This document shows, piece by piece, positions 1 through 10,539 of a DNA stretch of 64,000 nucleotides. The DNA is taken from contig NC_018333.1 in NCBI RefSeq assembly GCF_000234665.1, positions 433,001 through 497,000 on the forward strand. Reading direction: 5' to 3'. Position numbers and translations under genes: made by a program. The notes under the pieces were generated by a model that saw only the letters and a list, made by a program, of their open reading frames with translations, searched no databases and was not told where the DNA came from. The DNA is from Leishmania mexicana MHOM/GT/2001/U1103. Taxonomy: Eukaryota; Euglenozoa; Kinetoplastea; Trypanosomatida; Trypanosomatidae. Each line of letters starts with the position of its first letter. Position 1 is the stretch's first letter.

Positions 1-1
1 C

Positions 2-2869
2 TACCGCGGTCGCATGCCCATCCGCTTCATCCATCCATTGCAGCTTCACCTCACCTATCTCGAGCTTCTGCCGTCGCTCACTGCGAAGTCGGCATCTGCG
101 ACGTCGCCGCACCAGCTCGCCTTGCCAGCGGACCCGTTGGCACCGTCTCCCATGACGCAGTACTTCATCCTCTCCGTCGACACAATTGTGAAGGCGGTGC
201 CGTCCGACATTGATGACCACGTCGAGTTCCTGCTGCGCACCAGTCAGTTTCAGCGCGCCTACCAGTACGCCGCGGCACATGCGCGTCAGCTGCGGCGGCA
301 CGTCCTGGAGCACGTGGGAGAGCAGTGGCTCATGCATCTCTTTCACAACCGTAGCACAGAGGAGGGGGCGTTGAAGATTGTCGAGCTGCTCCCGGAGCTG
401 ATTCCGCGCGACAACAGCGCTGCATGGGAGCAGTGGATCTACCGCCTCGACACATGTGGTGAGTCGTGGCGGCTCATCGCGCTCCTGCCAGCCAGCACAG
501 GTGCCTCCGCCGAATACAGGGTGTCCAGCACGCCCGACATGGAGGAGGAGCTGGACGCGTGTGCCGAGCACTCTGACGCCGCGGCCCGCTCCCTCCCTCG
601 CCCAGTCGCCACCCTGCAGACGCCCATTCAGCGGGAGTACTACGACCTGGTGCTGCTGCGCTGCCTCCGCCACGACCCGAGCCTCTTCTTCGCCGCGTTA
701 CACAGGTTTCACGCGCTCTTCAGCGTGCCTGTCGTACTCAAGGCGACGGAGGTGGCGTACCGAGAGCAGTGCGCCGCTCCCGCCTGGTGGGAGGGCGATG
801 ACAGCGAGGAGGATAAGAACGATAACGAAGACAGGCATGGGCAGACAAGGGACGCGACGGTGTCTGGCGCGAGTTTTACCCTCAGCGCTGCCTCCGCTGA
901 TCAAAGTGGCGTGCAATCGGTGGCACCGGCTTCACTTCCGTTGACTACTCCGAAAGGCACTTCGGAGGAGACGAGCGCCACAGGGGAAGTCTCGCATCCA
1001 TCTCAGGTGACCACGGCAGGTGCCGGCGCTACGTCTGCCCCGTCGATGAGCCGAACATCGCGGTGGTCGTTGGTGGCCAGCTACGGCTTCCTTCTCCGAT
1101 GCGCCGGTCGGTACGAGGAGGCGCTGCAAGTGTTACTGCACTTGCCTGCCTCTCCACGCAGCGACCGTGAAGTCTTTGGCCTCATCCGTGACCAGCAGCT
1201 TTTCCACAAGGCGTGCGAGCTGCTTCCGGAGTTGCTGCACAGAAGGGAAGACGCTACCTTGCAGCTGCTCATGGAGCACGTGGCAGGGGCGACAGGCCGC
1301 AACAGCGTAACAGACGGCGGTGACGCGGCCCTGGCTTCCCAAGTTGTCGTCGCAGAAGCCGGTGGTACCGCGCCATCTTCGCCGTCGCCGCCGACGCTGG
1401 ATGTGTTGCAGTACGGCTCTGCCCAGGACCCACTCTGCACCGAGTCCGTCATCAGGCGCCTCGAGAACAGCGATCGGCTGCACCTGCTGCGGTATCTAAA
1501 CCTTGTACAAAATCGTTACCCGGAGGTGTTCGCTCAAGCTGCCCAGCAGCACGCCCAGCTGGTGGCAACGCTTTACATCGACTACGACCGCCCGTCCCTG
1601 CTCCCGTTTCTCAAGCAGATGTCCATGTACGTGGAGCGCATTCGTGAGTTGCATGCGCTCTGCCACAAGCACCACTTCCTCGAGGAGGAGATCTTTCTTC
1701 TGTTTCGCATGGGCCGCGAGGACGAGGCGCTGCGCATCCTTGTGGAAAAGATGCACGACCTCCGACGCGCCTTGAAGTTTGTCGTCTCCGTCCCAGACCT
1801 CGAGGAGCAGGCGGCGCTGTTCACGCGACTCGTCGACTACACCGTGGCGTACAACGCAAGCCTGCCAACGTGCAACCTGAACAGCGCACAGGGCGCCACG
1901 GACGGGTCTGGCGTTCGGATGCGCTATGTGATGCACTATACAAAGCCAAACGAAACGTATGTGTCGATCGCAGAGCAGTACCATGTTGCTCTGGAGTACG
2001 TGTGCAAGGCGAATGGCGTTTTAAGCGCGCCCGGCGGTGCTGTCCCGCCACCACCTTCTGCCGCCGTGGAGACCTCGAAGAGGCGCGCGAGTTGCAGCTC
2101 ACCCTTGCAAGGCAAAGGAGAAGCGCAGCGGCGCCCATCCTGCGATGCGGACGCGGCAAACGATCTGCCGGCTCCACCGCCACAGTGCGTCGTGCCGCTC
2201 AACCTCTTCGGCGACTTTCTCAGGACGCTTGCAGAGCCGCAGTTCTTGGAGCATCCCGCGTTGGATGTGCGACTCGTTCTTCCGAAGCTTCCGAGCCGTG
2301 AGCCCATCCTGCACGCTGGGTCCAGCATTGCTGCCATCGCACACACCATGGCAGAGGAGATTGCGTTTTTCTCGACCGTGGCTAAGGTTGGCGAGAACGA
2401 CTTGATGGGCTACTATGGGCAGCTGCTGAAGCGACGCACGGCGGCCATCGCGATGGGCCGACGTCGCCACCCCGGCGAGAGCGGCACCACCGCCACCACC
2501 GAAGCTGCTACGATGGCCATGCATGCTGCCGGTGGATTGGCAGGGGGGCCTGCGGCGGTGCACCGATGCGCAGCTTGCCGCCAGCTGGTTGCGCAGCCGG
2601 TGGTCGTCTTTTCGTGTCAGCACATGTACCACCCGGCCTGTGTGCTGCAGTACCTGAGGAAGTCACCGATGGACGCCTTCACCGGTGGAGGAGGTGCGGC
2701 CTTTGGTGGCCGCGCTGGGGGCGCCGTTTCCGTGATGCGCGACGGCGCGGCACTCGCGTTGCCTGTGACATCCACTTCGGCGGCAGGGGCGGAGACGATG
2801 GAGGGGCAGCTCCGCAAGCTGCTAGTCTACTGCCGCGCGTGCCGTCAACACTCGGGCGAGCAGAGTTGA
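2..2869 (+). CDS. VPS41: Vps41-like HOPS subunit (5' partial)
   Basis: Subunit of the HOPS tethering complex, acting in fusion of late endosomes with lysosome-like compartments. The frame is open to the left edge with no stop, and the N-terminal beta-propeller of Vps41 is missing, so the gene continues upstream; the first Met in view is at 14. Numbering from that Met, residues about 500-610 match the Vps41 clathrin-heavy-chain-repeat region, including the DYDRPSLLPFL stretch followed by a block reading FLLFRMGREDEAL. The C-terminus is a RING-H2: C852, C855, C868, H870, H873, C876, then a Gly/Ala-rich loop of about 63 residues, then C940 and C943. Low-complexity inserts lie near residues 255-340 and 680-720. 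Vps18 also has a CHCR and a RING, but the motif match favours Vps41. Family assignment is strong; the true start is outside the window. Confidence 0.85.
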   Translation, partial: YRGRMPIRFIHPLQLHLTYLELLPSLTAKSASATSPHQLALPADPLAPSPMTQYFILSVDTIVKAVPSDIDDHVEFLLRTSQFQRAYQYAAAHARQLRRHVLEHVGEQWLMHLFHNRSTEEGALKIVELLPELIPRDNSAAWEQWIYRLDTCGESWRLIALLPASTGASAEYRVSSTPDMEEELDACAEHSDAAARSLPRPVATLQTPIQREYYDLVLLRCLRHDPSLFFAALHRFHALFSVPVVLKATEVAYREQCAAPAWWEGDDSEEDKNDNEDRHGQTRDATVSGASFTLSAASADQSGVQSVAPASLPLTTPKGTSEETSATGEVSHPSQVTTAGAGATSAPSMSRTSRWSLVASYGFLLRCAGRYEEALQVLLHLPASPRSDREVFGLIRDQQLFHKACELLPELLHRREDATLQLLMEHVAGATGRNSVTDGGDAALASQVVVAEAGGTAPSSPSPPTLDVLQYGSAQDPLCTESVIRRLENSDRLHLLRYLNLVQNRYPEVFAQAAQQHAQLVATLYIDYDRPSLLPFLKQMSMYVERIRELHALCHKHHFLEEEIFLLFRMGREDEALRILVEKMHDLRRALKFVVSVPDLEEQAALFTRLVDYTVAYNASLPTCNLNSAQGATDGSGVRMRYVMHYTKPNETYVSIAEQYHVALEYVCKANGVLSAPGGAVPPPPSAAVETSKRRASCSSPLQGKGEAQRRPSCDADAANDLPAPPPQCVVPLNLFGDFLRTLAEPQFLEHPALDVRLVLPKLPSREPILHAGSSIAAIAHTMAEEIAFFSTVAKVGENDLMGYYGQLLKRRTAAIAMGRRRHPGESGTTATTEAATMAMHAAGGLAGGPAAVHRCAACRQLVAQPVVVFSCQHMYHPACVLQYLRKSPMDAFTGGGGAAFGGRAGGAVSVMRDGAALALPVTSTSAAGAETMEGQLRKLLVYCRACRQHSGEQS

Positions 2870-3714
2870 ACCTGTCCCCCTGTGCGTCGAACGGGTATTG
2901 TGAAGTGCACACGTACAGGTGCAGAGAGAAAGGGACAGCTGTGGTCTCGCACGCACCTTTGTAGTGGCCGATTTGGCTGTGAAAAGACGACACCAGTGCG
3001 CATGAAGAGAGGAGAGGGGGCCACTTTGAAGAGCGGCATCATCGTCGGCGTGGCTGCTCGCTGATCCGCGGCGGACAAACCGGAAAAGGACGAACACATC
3101 TGCGCACATGCCTCGGTACTCTGCGGCCCACGCGCATGCGCTGACGCTGATGCGATGGGCTTTGCAGTGTTGAGAGACCAAACTAAGCAGCAGGGGCAGA
3201 GCGATGCGTATGCGCTCCTTTTTTCCTTTTGCCTTTTCCTCCAAGTGCTGTGCACCTGCGGTTTTAATCATCCCCACGTCACCTCCTGCCTCACGCCCCA
3301 CCCCACCCCACCCCTCCCCTCCCCTCCCCTTCTCTACCTCACCTGGCCATCCTTCAACGGTGGCGAATATACCTGGTGCGCCTGTGTGTGTGCGCTCCAT
3401 GCAGATGGAGCCGCTGCCCGACGGTAGGTTCCACACAACGAAAAGGCGAAACAGACCAGAACACTACACGGACGTGACGTCGCGAAACGAAAATAATAAT
3501 AATAATATAAAGAATCGGTGGCGAAGAGAGGGCACTGCGCAACTCATCGTCGCGGCGAGCAAACCGAGGCACCTCGTGCGCCGCGCCTTTGCTGCGCAGA
3601 GTTGGCGAAGCGGGAAGCTGCATTGTTGCCGCGACGGACATCCTTTGCTCTTGGCGTTTTTTTTTGGTGGAGCCTTCTCTCAGAGACTGCGTACCATTGC
3701 TGGCAGCCGTCATC
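2870..3714 (+). other. Intergenic/UTR spacer Vps41-IMP4
   Basis: No gene seen. It holds a strong CT-rich tract near 3283-3350, an (AAT)n run near 3490-3508, and a T-run followed by a CT stretch near 3638-3682 ending in AG. The last is a plausible trans-splice acceptor for IMP4, about 35 bases before its ATG. Confidence 0.6.
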
Positions 3715-4581
3715 ATGCGCCGTAGCGTCATTCGTACGCGCAAGGAGTTCCTCGAGCGCAAGCAGCACGAGCGCGTCCATGAGGCGATCCACGCACGCAA
3801 GGAGCAATTTCGCAGTGCGCTGGAGACAGCCACCCCGCTGCCCGGGCACCTCAAGAAGGACGCGCTGGCGCTGAAGAAGTTCACAGAGCTTGATGATGCG
3901 CAGACCCGAAACCTGACGACGACGGTGGATGACGAGTACGCCAACGCCGGCCAGGAGGACCCGCACGTGCTCGTCACGACGTCCCGCAACGCGTCGCAGA
4001 AGCTGCTGGAGTTTGCGAAGGAGGTGCGGCTCATCGTGCCGAATGCCGTGCGCATGAATCGCGGTAGCCTCAGTGTGCATCAGCTCATGGACGCGGCCCG
4101 GAAGGAGAACTACACAGATGTGTTGGTGCTGCAGGAGTCGCAGGGTGTACCGGATAGCTTGATTGTTTCTCACCTCCCCCTAGGCCCCACCGTGACCTTC
4201 ACTATTCACAACCTTGTAGCGCGCCACGACATTGACGACGTGGGCACCATGTCAGAGCAGTATCCGCATCTCATCTTCGAGAACTTCTCGACTAAGCTCG
4301 GTATCCGCATAAAGGACGTGCTGCGCTACCTCTTCCCCGTGCCCAAGGCCGACGCATCCCGCGTGCTGACCTTTGATAACGAGAACGACTTTATTAGCTT
4401 CCGTCACCACACCTTCAAGAGGGAAAAGGGCAAGAAGCAGGTGGAGCTGACGGAGGTAGGGCCGCGGTTTGAGTTGACCCCGTACCGCATCGTGCTCGGC
4501 ACACTCGAGATGGACGACGCGGAGACGGAATGGGTGCTGCAGCCGTACATGAACACCGCGAAGAAGCGCCGGCTCTTGTAG
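3715..4581 (+). CDS. IMP4: U3 snoRNP protein IMP4 (Brix domain)
   Basis: A 288-residue Brix-domain protein. IMP4 with IMP3 and MPP10 joins the U3 snoRNP and supports base pairing of U3 with pre-18S rRNA in the nucleolar small-subunit processome. The N-terminal MRRSVIRTRKEFLERK helix, the Brix core starting at about residue 83 with DPHVLVTTSRNAS, and the SHLPLGPT and RFELTPYRI motifs are all typical of IMP4. Length is close to the usual ~290 residues. The frame stays open upstream of 3715 but contains no upstream ATG, and the splice-acceptor-like CT tract ends just before 3715, so this ATG is chosen. RPF1, RPF2 and BRX1 are also Brix proteins, but the N-terminus and length favour IMP4. Confidence 0.93.
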   Translation: MRRSVIRTRKEFLERKQHERVHEAIHARKEQFRSALETATPLPGHLKKDALALKKFTELDDAQTRNLTTTVDDEYANAGQEDPHVLVTTSRNASQKLLEFAKEVRLIVPNAVRMNRGSLSVHQLMDAARKENYTDVLVLQESQGVPDSLIVSHLPLGPTVTFTIHNLVARHDIDDVGTMSEQYPHLIFENFSTKLGIRIKDVLRYLFPVPKADASRVLTFDNENDFISFRHHTFKREKGKKQVELTEVGPRFELTPYRIVLGTLEMDDAETEWVLQPYMNTAKKRRLL

Positions 4582-6090
4582 GCGGGGCACCCCGCAGGCG
4601 CGTCATGATGATGATGGTCGCGTTTTGGTGGCAGAGCGGGAGCGGTGGAGGTGAGTGGGTGGGCAGGAGATGCCGCCTGCGACGTCTTCTTTGCATTCCG
4701 CCGCGGATGCGTTTATGTGCTTGTCTGGGTGCTTCTGGGCTTTATCGCTGCTGCGGTGATGGCCGAGCTGTCGCTCCGTAAGTTGCCTCGGCCATCGTGT
4801 GCGCGTTCTCTCTGTCAGCCTATCTATGTGTCACCTCTTGAGCCCGTCTGCACGCTCACGAAGCGGGGAGAGGGTAGCGCATGCGCTCGGGAGTGGCGAT
4901 GACACCACAGTTTCTGGCCTTGTCGTGCTCTTGGTAATTTCCTCTTTCGTCAGCTCCCTTTCATAATTCATGCCTGTTTGCTGAACGCGGTGCTCTGCGT
5001 GCCGGCATGCGTGTGCGTTCGCATCCGTTGGTCTGGTGATGGCTGATCTTCGTTGTGCTTTCTTACGCCTCCTACTCTAAACAAACAAAAAAACGAAGCC
5101 TCGCTTAACACTCCCACTCACTTGGACGGGTGACGGCTGTGCGCACCTCTTCGTCCTTTCCGTCCTCGCTGTCTCTGTTTCTCTGCTGCCCCTTTCTCTC
5201 CTACATCGGCAGCTGCGCTTCCGCGGCGTTGGACCGCTTCGCTCGAATCCTTCCGATCCTCCCGAGCACCGCCTTCTCCGCCGACTCTCTCGCTCGGCGC
5301 ACTCGCACCTCCTCTGTGTCGAAAAGAGAGTGCTCAGCGATCAGCTTTCCCGTGACCGACGCGCAACGCGCACGTGGCCACTGCGCGAGGTCAAGCGTGG
5401 GCGGCACGGAAGGGAAGGTGGGAGGTGGTGGTGGGTGTGGAGGAGGAGGAGGATAGATGCCGGCTGTCGAAAAACGACTACCAGAACGCTGCGGATGTGG
5501 GAGTGCGATGGAGGGCGTGTGAGCTGTGCGGTGGTGCACGATGGAGAAGAGGAGGTGGAGAGGCGCGTCCCGTACATAAGACGAAATACCCTCTGATTAA
5601 AGCGCAGCCACATGACACGCAAAGCGAATCGATGCACTTCTACGAAGGCCGCGCTCGGCGATGGATCACCACCTACACGTGCGCCGTTTTGGCCTACTTG
5701 CACGCGCAACTTACACTTATGCCATGTCTCGGGACGCGGTTACCGTGGGAAGGTGCAACTGCGTGGTGACGCATGTGGGAGGTGCGAACACGGATGCCCC
5801 GTTCCTGTCTGTTCTTCTCGCCGACGATGCGCACTTGCGCAGAGAGAGAAGTGCAGAAAGCAGTTAGTGAGCCTCACCGCTGATACTGTGCACCCCGCAC
5901 CCCGGCATCATACTGCCCCGTCATGTCTGCACACACACACACGGACGTGCAAGCACTTGCGTGTGTATGGCGCTCTGTACCACCTGCGGCTACACTCCTT
6001 CTCGATTCCCTTTCCTTTTCTTGTGCTTACATTCGTTTCATCTCGATCCGCTTCGCTAACTGAGTCAGAGGCGACACCCCTCCCCTCCAT
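4582..6090 (+). other. Intergenic/UTR spacer IMP4-SNF2
   Basis: No convincing gene. CT-rich tracts lie at about 5145-5215 and 5990-6055. The second is followed by AG near 6067, a candidate trans-splice acceptor for the SNF2 gene. A G-rich block lies at about 5400-5455 and a short CA repeat near 5932-5943. Confidence 0.55.
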
Positions 6091-9000
6091 ATGTGCGGCG
6101 GGCACATCGTACAGCACTCCCTCACGTGCATCTCCGGCCCCCATCTCTTCGCTTCCGCTTTACCACCGCCACGCATGTCCTCGGAGACTACTCGCGCCAG
6201 CACCCACGATGTCTTCTGCGCTGCGCTGCAGAGGCTCGGTGGCGCACAGATATTTTCTCAGAACTTAATACAGAGGACAGCGGTGGCATCGCTGTCGCCG
6301 TGTAGCCAAAATGGCAATCGGACAAGTTCCGTCATCCCAGAATCCGCGGCGCCGAGTGACGCCGGCACGAACCAGCTGCCAGACCTTGGCAGCGACGCGG
6401 ATGCCACGCAGGCCGATACGCCGTGTGGCCGAGGCAAACAGCCACGCGAGTGCCCTGGCACCGCACCCGTGGGAGCGACGGCTACTCTTTATGGCCCACC
6501 GGCGCGATGTGAGGGGGCCGTGGCGGCGCAGGATGCGCAAAGGCGCTTGCATCATCTGCGTTTTTTCGGTGCACGTTTCTCCCTTGCCGCTGGCGTGACT
6601 GCATCAGAGCCGCAGCAGACAAGCGGGTGTGCGTCCACGACGGCCAACGACGCGCCCGTCAGCGACGGTTGCAGCAGCACCTGGGAGCTGAAGGCGTGCT
6701 ACTTTCAAGTGATGAAGGAAACGCTCACCGCCGCTATGGGGCGTCGACTGCGCTCTCGGCTGCTCGGCGACGACAGCGCAGCAGACACCGGCACAGCTCT
6801 GCGTGCTCCTGTGCAGCGCAGCGCCACGGGCGCATCGACCATGACGACGTCGGCTCGACAAGCGGCGCTCCGTAGAGGGATGGAGGCCTTCACGAGTGCT
6901 GTGGCACATCAGGAGTCGATTCTGGATGCCGTCGCTGCGGCATGCAGGGCGCACCTGAGCACAGTCGGAGGTGCCGCAGCGGCCCCAACGCCCTGCTTTT
7001 TCTTTTCTGCTCTTCCCCAGATTTCCATGCGTCAATGGGCCGGCTCGCACCTCTACAGCAACTGGCTCGTGCGCTGCGGGACTCCGCGAGCTGCACCACC
7101 ATCAACGGCGACAAGACCAAAGAAGAGCGGCCCTCATGGGTCACCGATGGTGACGTCGTCCTCCGTCCCGCGAGCCCTGCCAAAGGCGCTTGTGCTGCCA
7201 CTGGATGTAGAGGCGGAGCTGCGCAAGTACTGGAAGCTGCACGGCGAGGCCGCAGCGCGGGCACGACTGGAGGCGTTGCGTTGTAACGACGCCCAGGCGT
7301 TCGCTGAACACGTCAGCTTGCTGAAGGTGTCTGTGCTTCTCGAAATCATGGAGAAGACGGAGGGCTTTATGCGCCGCATTGGGCTACGACTTCAGTCCCA
7401 TGCTACCCAGGCCGCCGCAAACCGTGGTGGTGATGGTGCGCATGCCGTGTCCACGACACAGGCAGCACCTGCAGCCCTTGCTGAGTCAGGTATCGCCGAC
7501 CGCCGAGGGGGCGCAGCAGGCTGCCATGGCAGCGAGTACGAGCGCTTCCGTTCCTACGTGGCATCCACCAAGAATGAGTTCAAGCTCATGCACCGCGTCG
7601 ATGTGTTCGTGGCGGCCCAGCCGTCCGGCCTGGACGCGACGCTGCTTCCTCACCAGCTGGATGGCCTGCGCTTTCTTGCGTCCCTTGACGCCAACCACAT
7701 CAACGGCATCCTGGCGGACGAGATGGGCGTGGGCAAAACGATTCAGACGCTCGCTTTTCTCCTCTACCTGAAGAACAGGCGAGGCGAGACCGGCGAGGGC
7801 AGCGACGGCAGAGTGGCGCCGTCGCCAGTGGGCTCGCGGCTCCCGCATTTGGTCCTTGCCCCGCTCTCTGTCGTTCGAGAGTGGCGGGAGGCATGCGAGC
7901 AGTTTGTGCCGAGTGCGCTTCACGTTGCCATGTACCAGGAGCTATCCGACCCCGTCCGCGAGGCGGCGGCTTACGACCTTGTCCTTCTTCCGGTCCACGC
8001 TATCCGCTACGTTGGCGCGGAGGCAGCGCGCATTCGGTGGCACTATATCGTCGTGGACGAGGCGCACAAGGCAGTGGCAAACCTGAGCACCATCACGGCG
8101 CAGCGCATCTTGGGTCTCCCATGCTTGCGCCGCCTGGTGCTGACTGGAACGCCGCTTAGCAGCGACCTGCAGGAGCTCTGGTCACTGCTGCACTTTCTGA
8201 ATCCGGAGGTGTTCACCGACAATGACGCGTTTGAGGAGGTTTTTCGACGGCCGTTTCGCGTGTACGAGGCGCATGAGATGGAGCTGACGGAGGAGGAGCG
8301 CGGCCTGCTGATACTGCGGCTGCATCAGGTCTTGCGGCCGTTTCTGCTGCGCCGCACAAAGGCGGACATCGACTCGACTCTTCGGATGACGTTTCATCAC
8401 ATGTTGTGCCCGCTGAGTTCGATGCAGCAGCGCTTGCTGTGCATGCTGCGCGAACAGCGGCGAATGCCTACGGTTCTCGGTATGTCGGGAGGTCACAGCG
8501 GTCAAAGTAGCAGCAGTAGCGAGGCGGACAACGAGGAGGGGGAGGTCGCCGGCGCCACTGACGAGGCGGCGCACACGAGCACGTTTCCAGCGGCGGAGAT
8601 AGGGGTTGGCGAGTCCTCTGGCTGCACACAACACATCGCTGCAGCAGCCTCCGCGGCCGAAACTCTGCACGGCGAAGCTTCTCCAGGCCTCGACACTCTC
8701 AAGGCGCGCGATGGGACAGCCACGGCCCGTGATTGGCTCGTCGAGCTCGTCGGGCGGCATCTGCCCGCCCTGGCGAGCACGGAGTCCAGCGACGCCTTGC
8801 GCTGCGCGGTGCAGCAGGACAGAGCCCTCGGGCTCACCAGCGCCGGCGTTTCAGAATCGTCCGCGCGGCTTCTGTGCAACCACGCCTTTTTGCTGCCTTT
8901 CTTTTCACAGGTCCTTCATCGTCACGGCCTCGATGAGGTAACACAGGAGGCGTGCAACAACGTGGACGCGGCTGCTGCAGCAACCACGGAAAGCAGCGCT

Positions 9001-10539
9001 GTCGGTGCCGAGGCCGCGGAATGTTGTGGCGCTGCCGGTCTCACCCTTGCGTGCAGCGGTAAATTCCTTGTCCTGCATCTGCTACTCTCGCGCCTGTACG
9101 TGGCACAGCGCAAGGTGGTGCTCTTCACGCACTGGCTCAATTGTGTGGACCTGCTCGTCGACTATCTGCACAGCCGCGGCTGGGCCAACCACGCAGTAGT
9201 GCTCACAGGCGGCAGCAGCGAGGCCGAGCGTCTGACGAGTGTGCGGCGCTTCCGCGAGGACCCGGCGTGTCTCTTCTTCCTTCTCTCCATCAAGGCTGGC
9301 GGATGCGGGATCAACCTGCAAGCTGCGCACATGGTGGTCCTCGTGGACCGCGACTACACGGCGACCAACGAGGATCAAGCACTGGCACGCGTGTACCGCA
9401 TTGGCCAGCGGTACACCGTGCGGGCCGTGTACCTCGCCACCACCGACGCCAGCGAGCAGCGTGTGGCGCAGCGGGCGGCGGCGAAGAACAAACCGCGGCA
9501 GGCCATCATCAACGATGGTGTCTATCAAGTGACGACGGCGCGCGAAGCAGAGCGAGTTGGCGAGACAGACGAGGCGGTGACAGCGGCGACATTCGCAGAT
9601 CCTGCTGGGAATGCTCTGAATGAACTTGACACCTCCGAGCTGTGGCGGTCCGTCCCTGGTGCCACCACGCCACCACCGCTCACTGCTGCGACGCAGGAGG
9701 CGGGAAGGCCCGAGTGGGATGGCACGGCCCACGGCGCTGCCGGACCCGCGCCGTTTTCCCTGCCGCCGCCGCCGGAGCCGTTCTGGGTGGCTCTGTCTCG
9801 CCTTGTTGACTCGATGGATGAACTGGTGCTCACCGAGGAGGATCGAGCGGCAGCAACGGTGCGCAGTGCCGCAGAGGAGGGGTGTGGCATGGACTGTACT
9901 CCCGCTAACAGCGCCGCTGCGCGCCTCCTTGCAACTCGACCGCCACGGAGCACTGCAGAGCTGCAGCTGCGACTGCAAGGGGGAGGAGACGAGATGTTCT
10001 CGGGTCTTCAGCGCGACCGCGATGTGGCCCCGTCGCTGAGCAGCACTGCGGCGGGCGGCGCGTACTTGGGGGCGCGGATGCATGGCGCGGATGCCCCGAC
10101 CGCCGGGGAACGCACGAGACCTCACACGCTTAGCGAACCTCAGGCAGCCGCCCTCGCCGCGACACCTCAGCCAACGCCTCCGTCCGCCCCTGTTACAGAT
10201 CCTCTGCGAAACAGTGCCTTGTTTTGGTTGGAGTACAGCCATCTTCTTCGCATTGCTGGGCGCGGCCCTTATCTCCTCTCCGACTCCCTCCGTGCCGCCG
10301 TCACTAACGACGCCAGGGAGAGCGACCCAGAGGAGCGCGTGCGGCGTCGGGAGCGGCGCGATCGTCGCGTTGCCAAGCGTCTGCGGCTCGCAAGCGTCGA
10401 CGTACCTGACGGCTTCCGCGAGGCTTGCTGGGCGAAGGAGGGCATCGACGACGACGCCGAGGTAGCGGAGCGCTACTTGCGCTTCCTCGATGCAAACGCG
10501 AGCAAGAGGCGGCAGCGAAAGCGAAAAGATGCGGGCTGA
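6091..10539 (+). CDS. SNF2-family chromatin-remodelling ATPase
   Basis: A 1,482-residue SNF2 helicase-like DNA translocase, expected to act on nucleosomes in the nucleus. Motif I is ADEMGVGKT (Lys549). Motif II is DEAH at 656-659. The C-terminal lobe has the LSIKAGGCGINLQ block and QALARVYRIGQ with R1100 and R1103. Before the ATPase, a helix near residues 370-430 (KYWKLHGEAAARARLEALR, then AFAEHVSLLKVSVLLEIMEKTEGFM) resembles the post-HSA region of Snf2/Brg1-type proteins. The lobes are separated by a low-complexity insert at about 795-985. The C-terminal 350 residues are low complexity with a basic KRLR/RRQRKRK tail. No bromodomain, SANT or chromodomain is visible. An alternative start is M29 at 6175. 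Snf2 subfamily is an inference; SNF2 superfamily is certain. Confidence 0.9.
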   Translation: MCGGHIVQHSLTCISGPHLFASALPPPRMSSETTRASTHDVFCAALQRLGGAQIFSQNLIQRTAVASLSPCSQNGNRTSSVIPESAAPSDAGTNQLPDLGSDADATQADTPCGRGKQPRECPGTAPVGATATLYGPPARCEGAVAAQDAQRRLHHLRFFGARFSLAAGVTASEPQQTSGCASTTANDAPVSDGCSSTWELKACYFQVMKETLTAAMGRRLRSRLLGDDSAADTGTALRAPVQRSATGASTMTTSARQAALRRGMEAFTSAVAHQESILDAVAAACRAHLSTVGGAAAAPTPCFFFSALPQISMRQWAGSHLYSNWLVRCGTPRAAPPSTATRPKKSGPHGSPMVTSSSVPRALPKALVLPLDVEAELRKYWKLHGEAAARARLEALRCNDAQAFAEHVSLLKVSVLLEIMEKTEGFMRRIGLRLQSHATQAAANRGGDGAHAVSTTQAAPAALAESGIADRRGGAAGCHGSEYERFRSYVASTKNEFKLMHRVDVFVAAQPSGLDATLLPHQLDGLRFLASLDANHINGILADEMGVGKTIQTLAFLLYLKNRRGETGEGSDGRVAPSPVGSRLPHLVLAPLSVVREWREACEQFVPSALHVAMYQELSDPVREAAAYDLVLLPVHAIRYVGAEAARIRWHYIVVDEAHKAVANLSTITAQRILGLPCLRRLVLTGTPLSSDLQELWSLLHFLNPEVFTDNDAFEEVFRRPFRVYEAHEMELTEEERGLLILRLHQVLRPFLLRRTKADIDSTLRMTFHHMLCPLSSMQQRLLCMLREQRRMPTVLGMSGGHSGQSSSSSEADNEEGEVAGATDEAAHTSTFPAAEIGVGESSGCTQHIAAAASAAETLHGEASPGLDTLKARDGTATARDWLVELVGRHLPALASTESSDALRCAVQQDRALGLTSAGVSESSARLLCNHAFLLPFFSQVLHRHGLDEVTQEACNNVDAAAAATTESSAVGAEAAECCGAAGLTLACSGKFLVLHLLLSRLYVAQRKVVLFTHWLNCVDLLVDYLHSRGWANHAVVLTGGSSEAERLTSVRRFREDPACLFFLLSIKAGGCGINLQAAHMVVLVDRDYTATNEDQALARVYRIGQRYTVRAVYLATTDASEQRVAQRAAAKNKPRQAIINDGVYQVTTAREAERVGETDEAVTAATFADPAGNALNELDTSELWRSVPGATTPPPLTAATQEAGRPEWDGTAHGAAGPAPFSLPPPPEPFWVALSRLVDSMDELVLTEEDRAAATVRSAAEEGCGMDCTPANSAAARLLATRPPRSTAELQLRLQGGGDEMFSGLQRDRDVAPSLSSTAAGGAYLGARMHGADAPTAGERTRPHTLSEPQAAALAATPQPTPPSAPVTDPLRNSALFWLEYSHLLRIAGRGPYLLSDSLRAAVTNDARESDPEERVRRRERRDRRVAKRLRLASVDVPDGFREACWAKEGIDDDAEVAERYLRFLDANASKRRQRKRKDAG

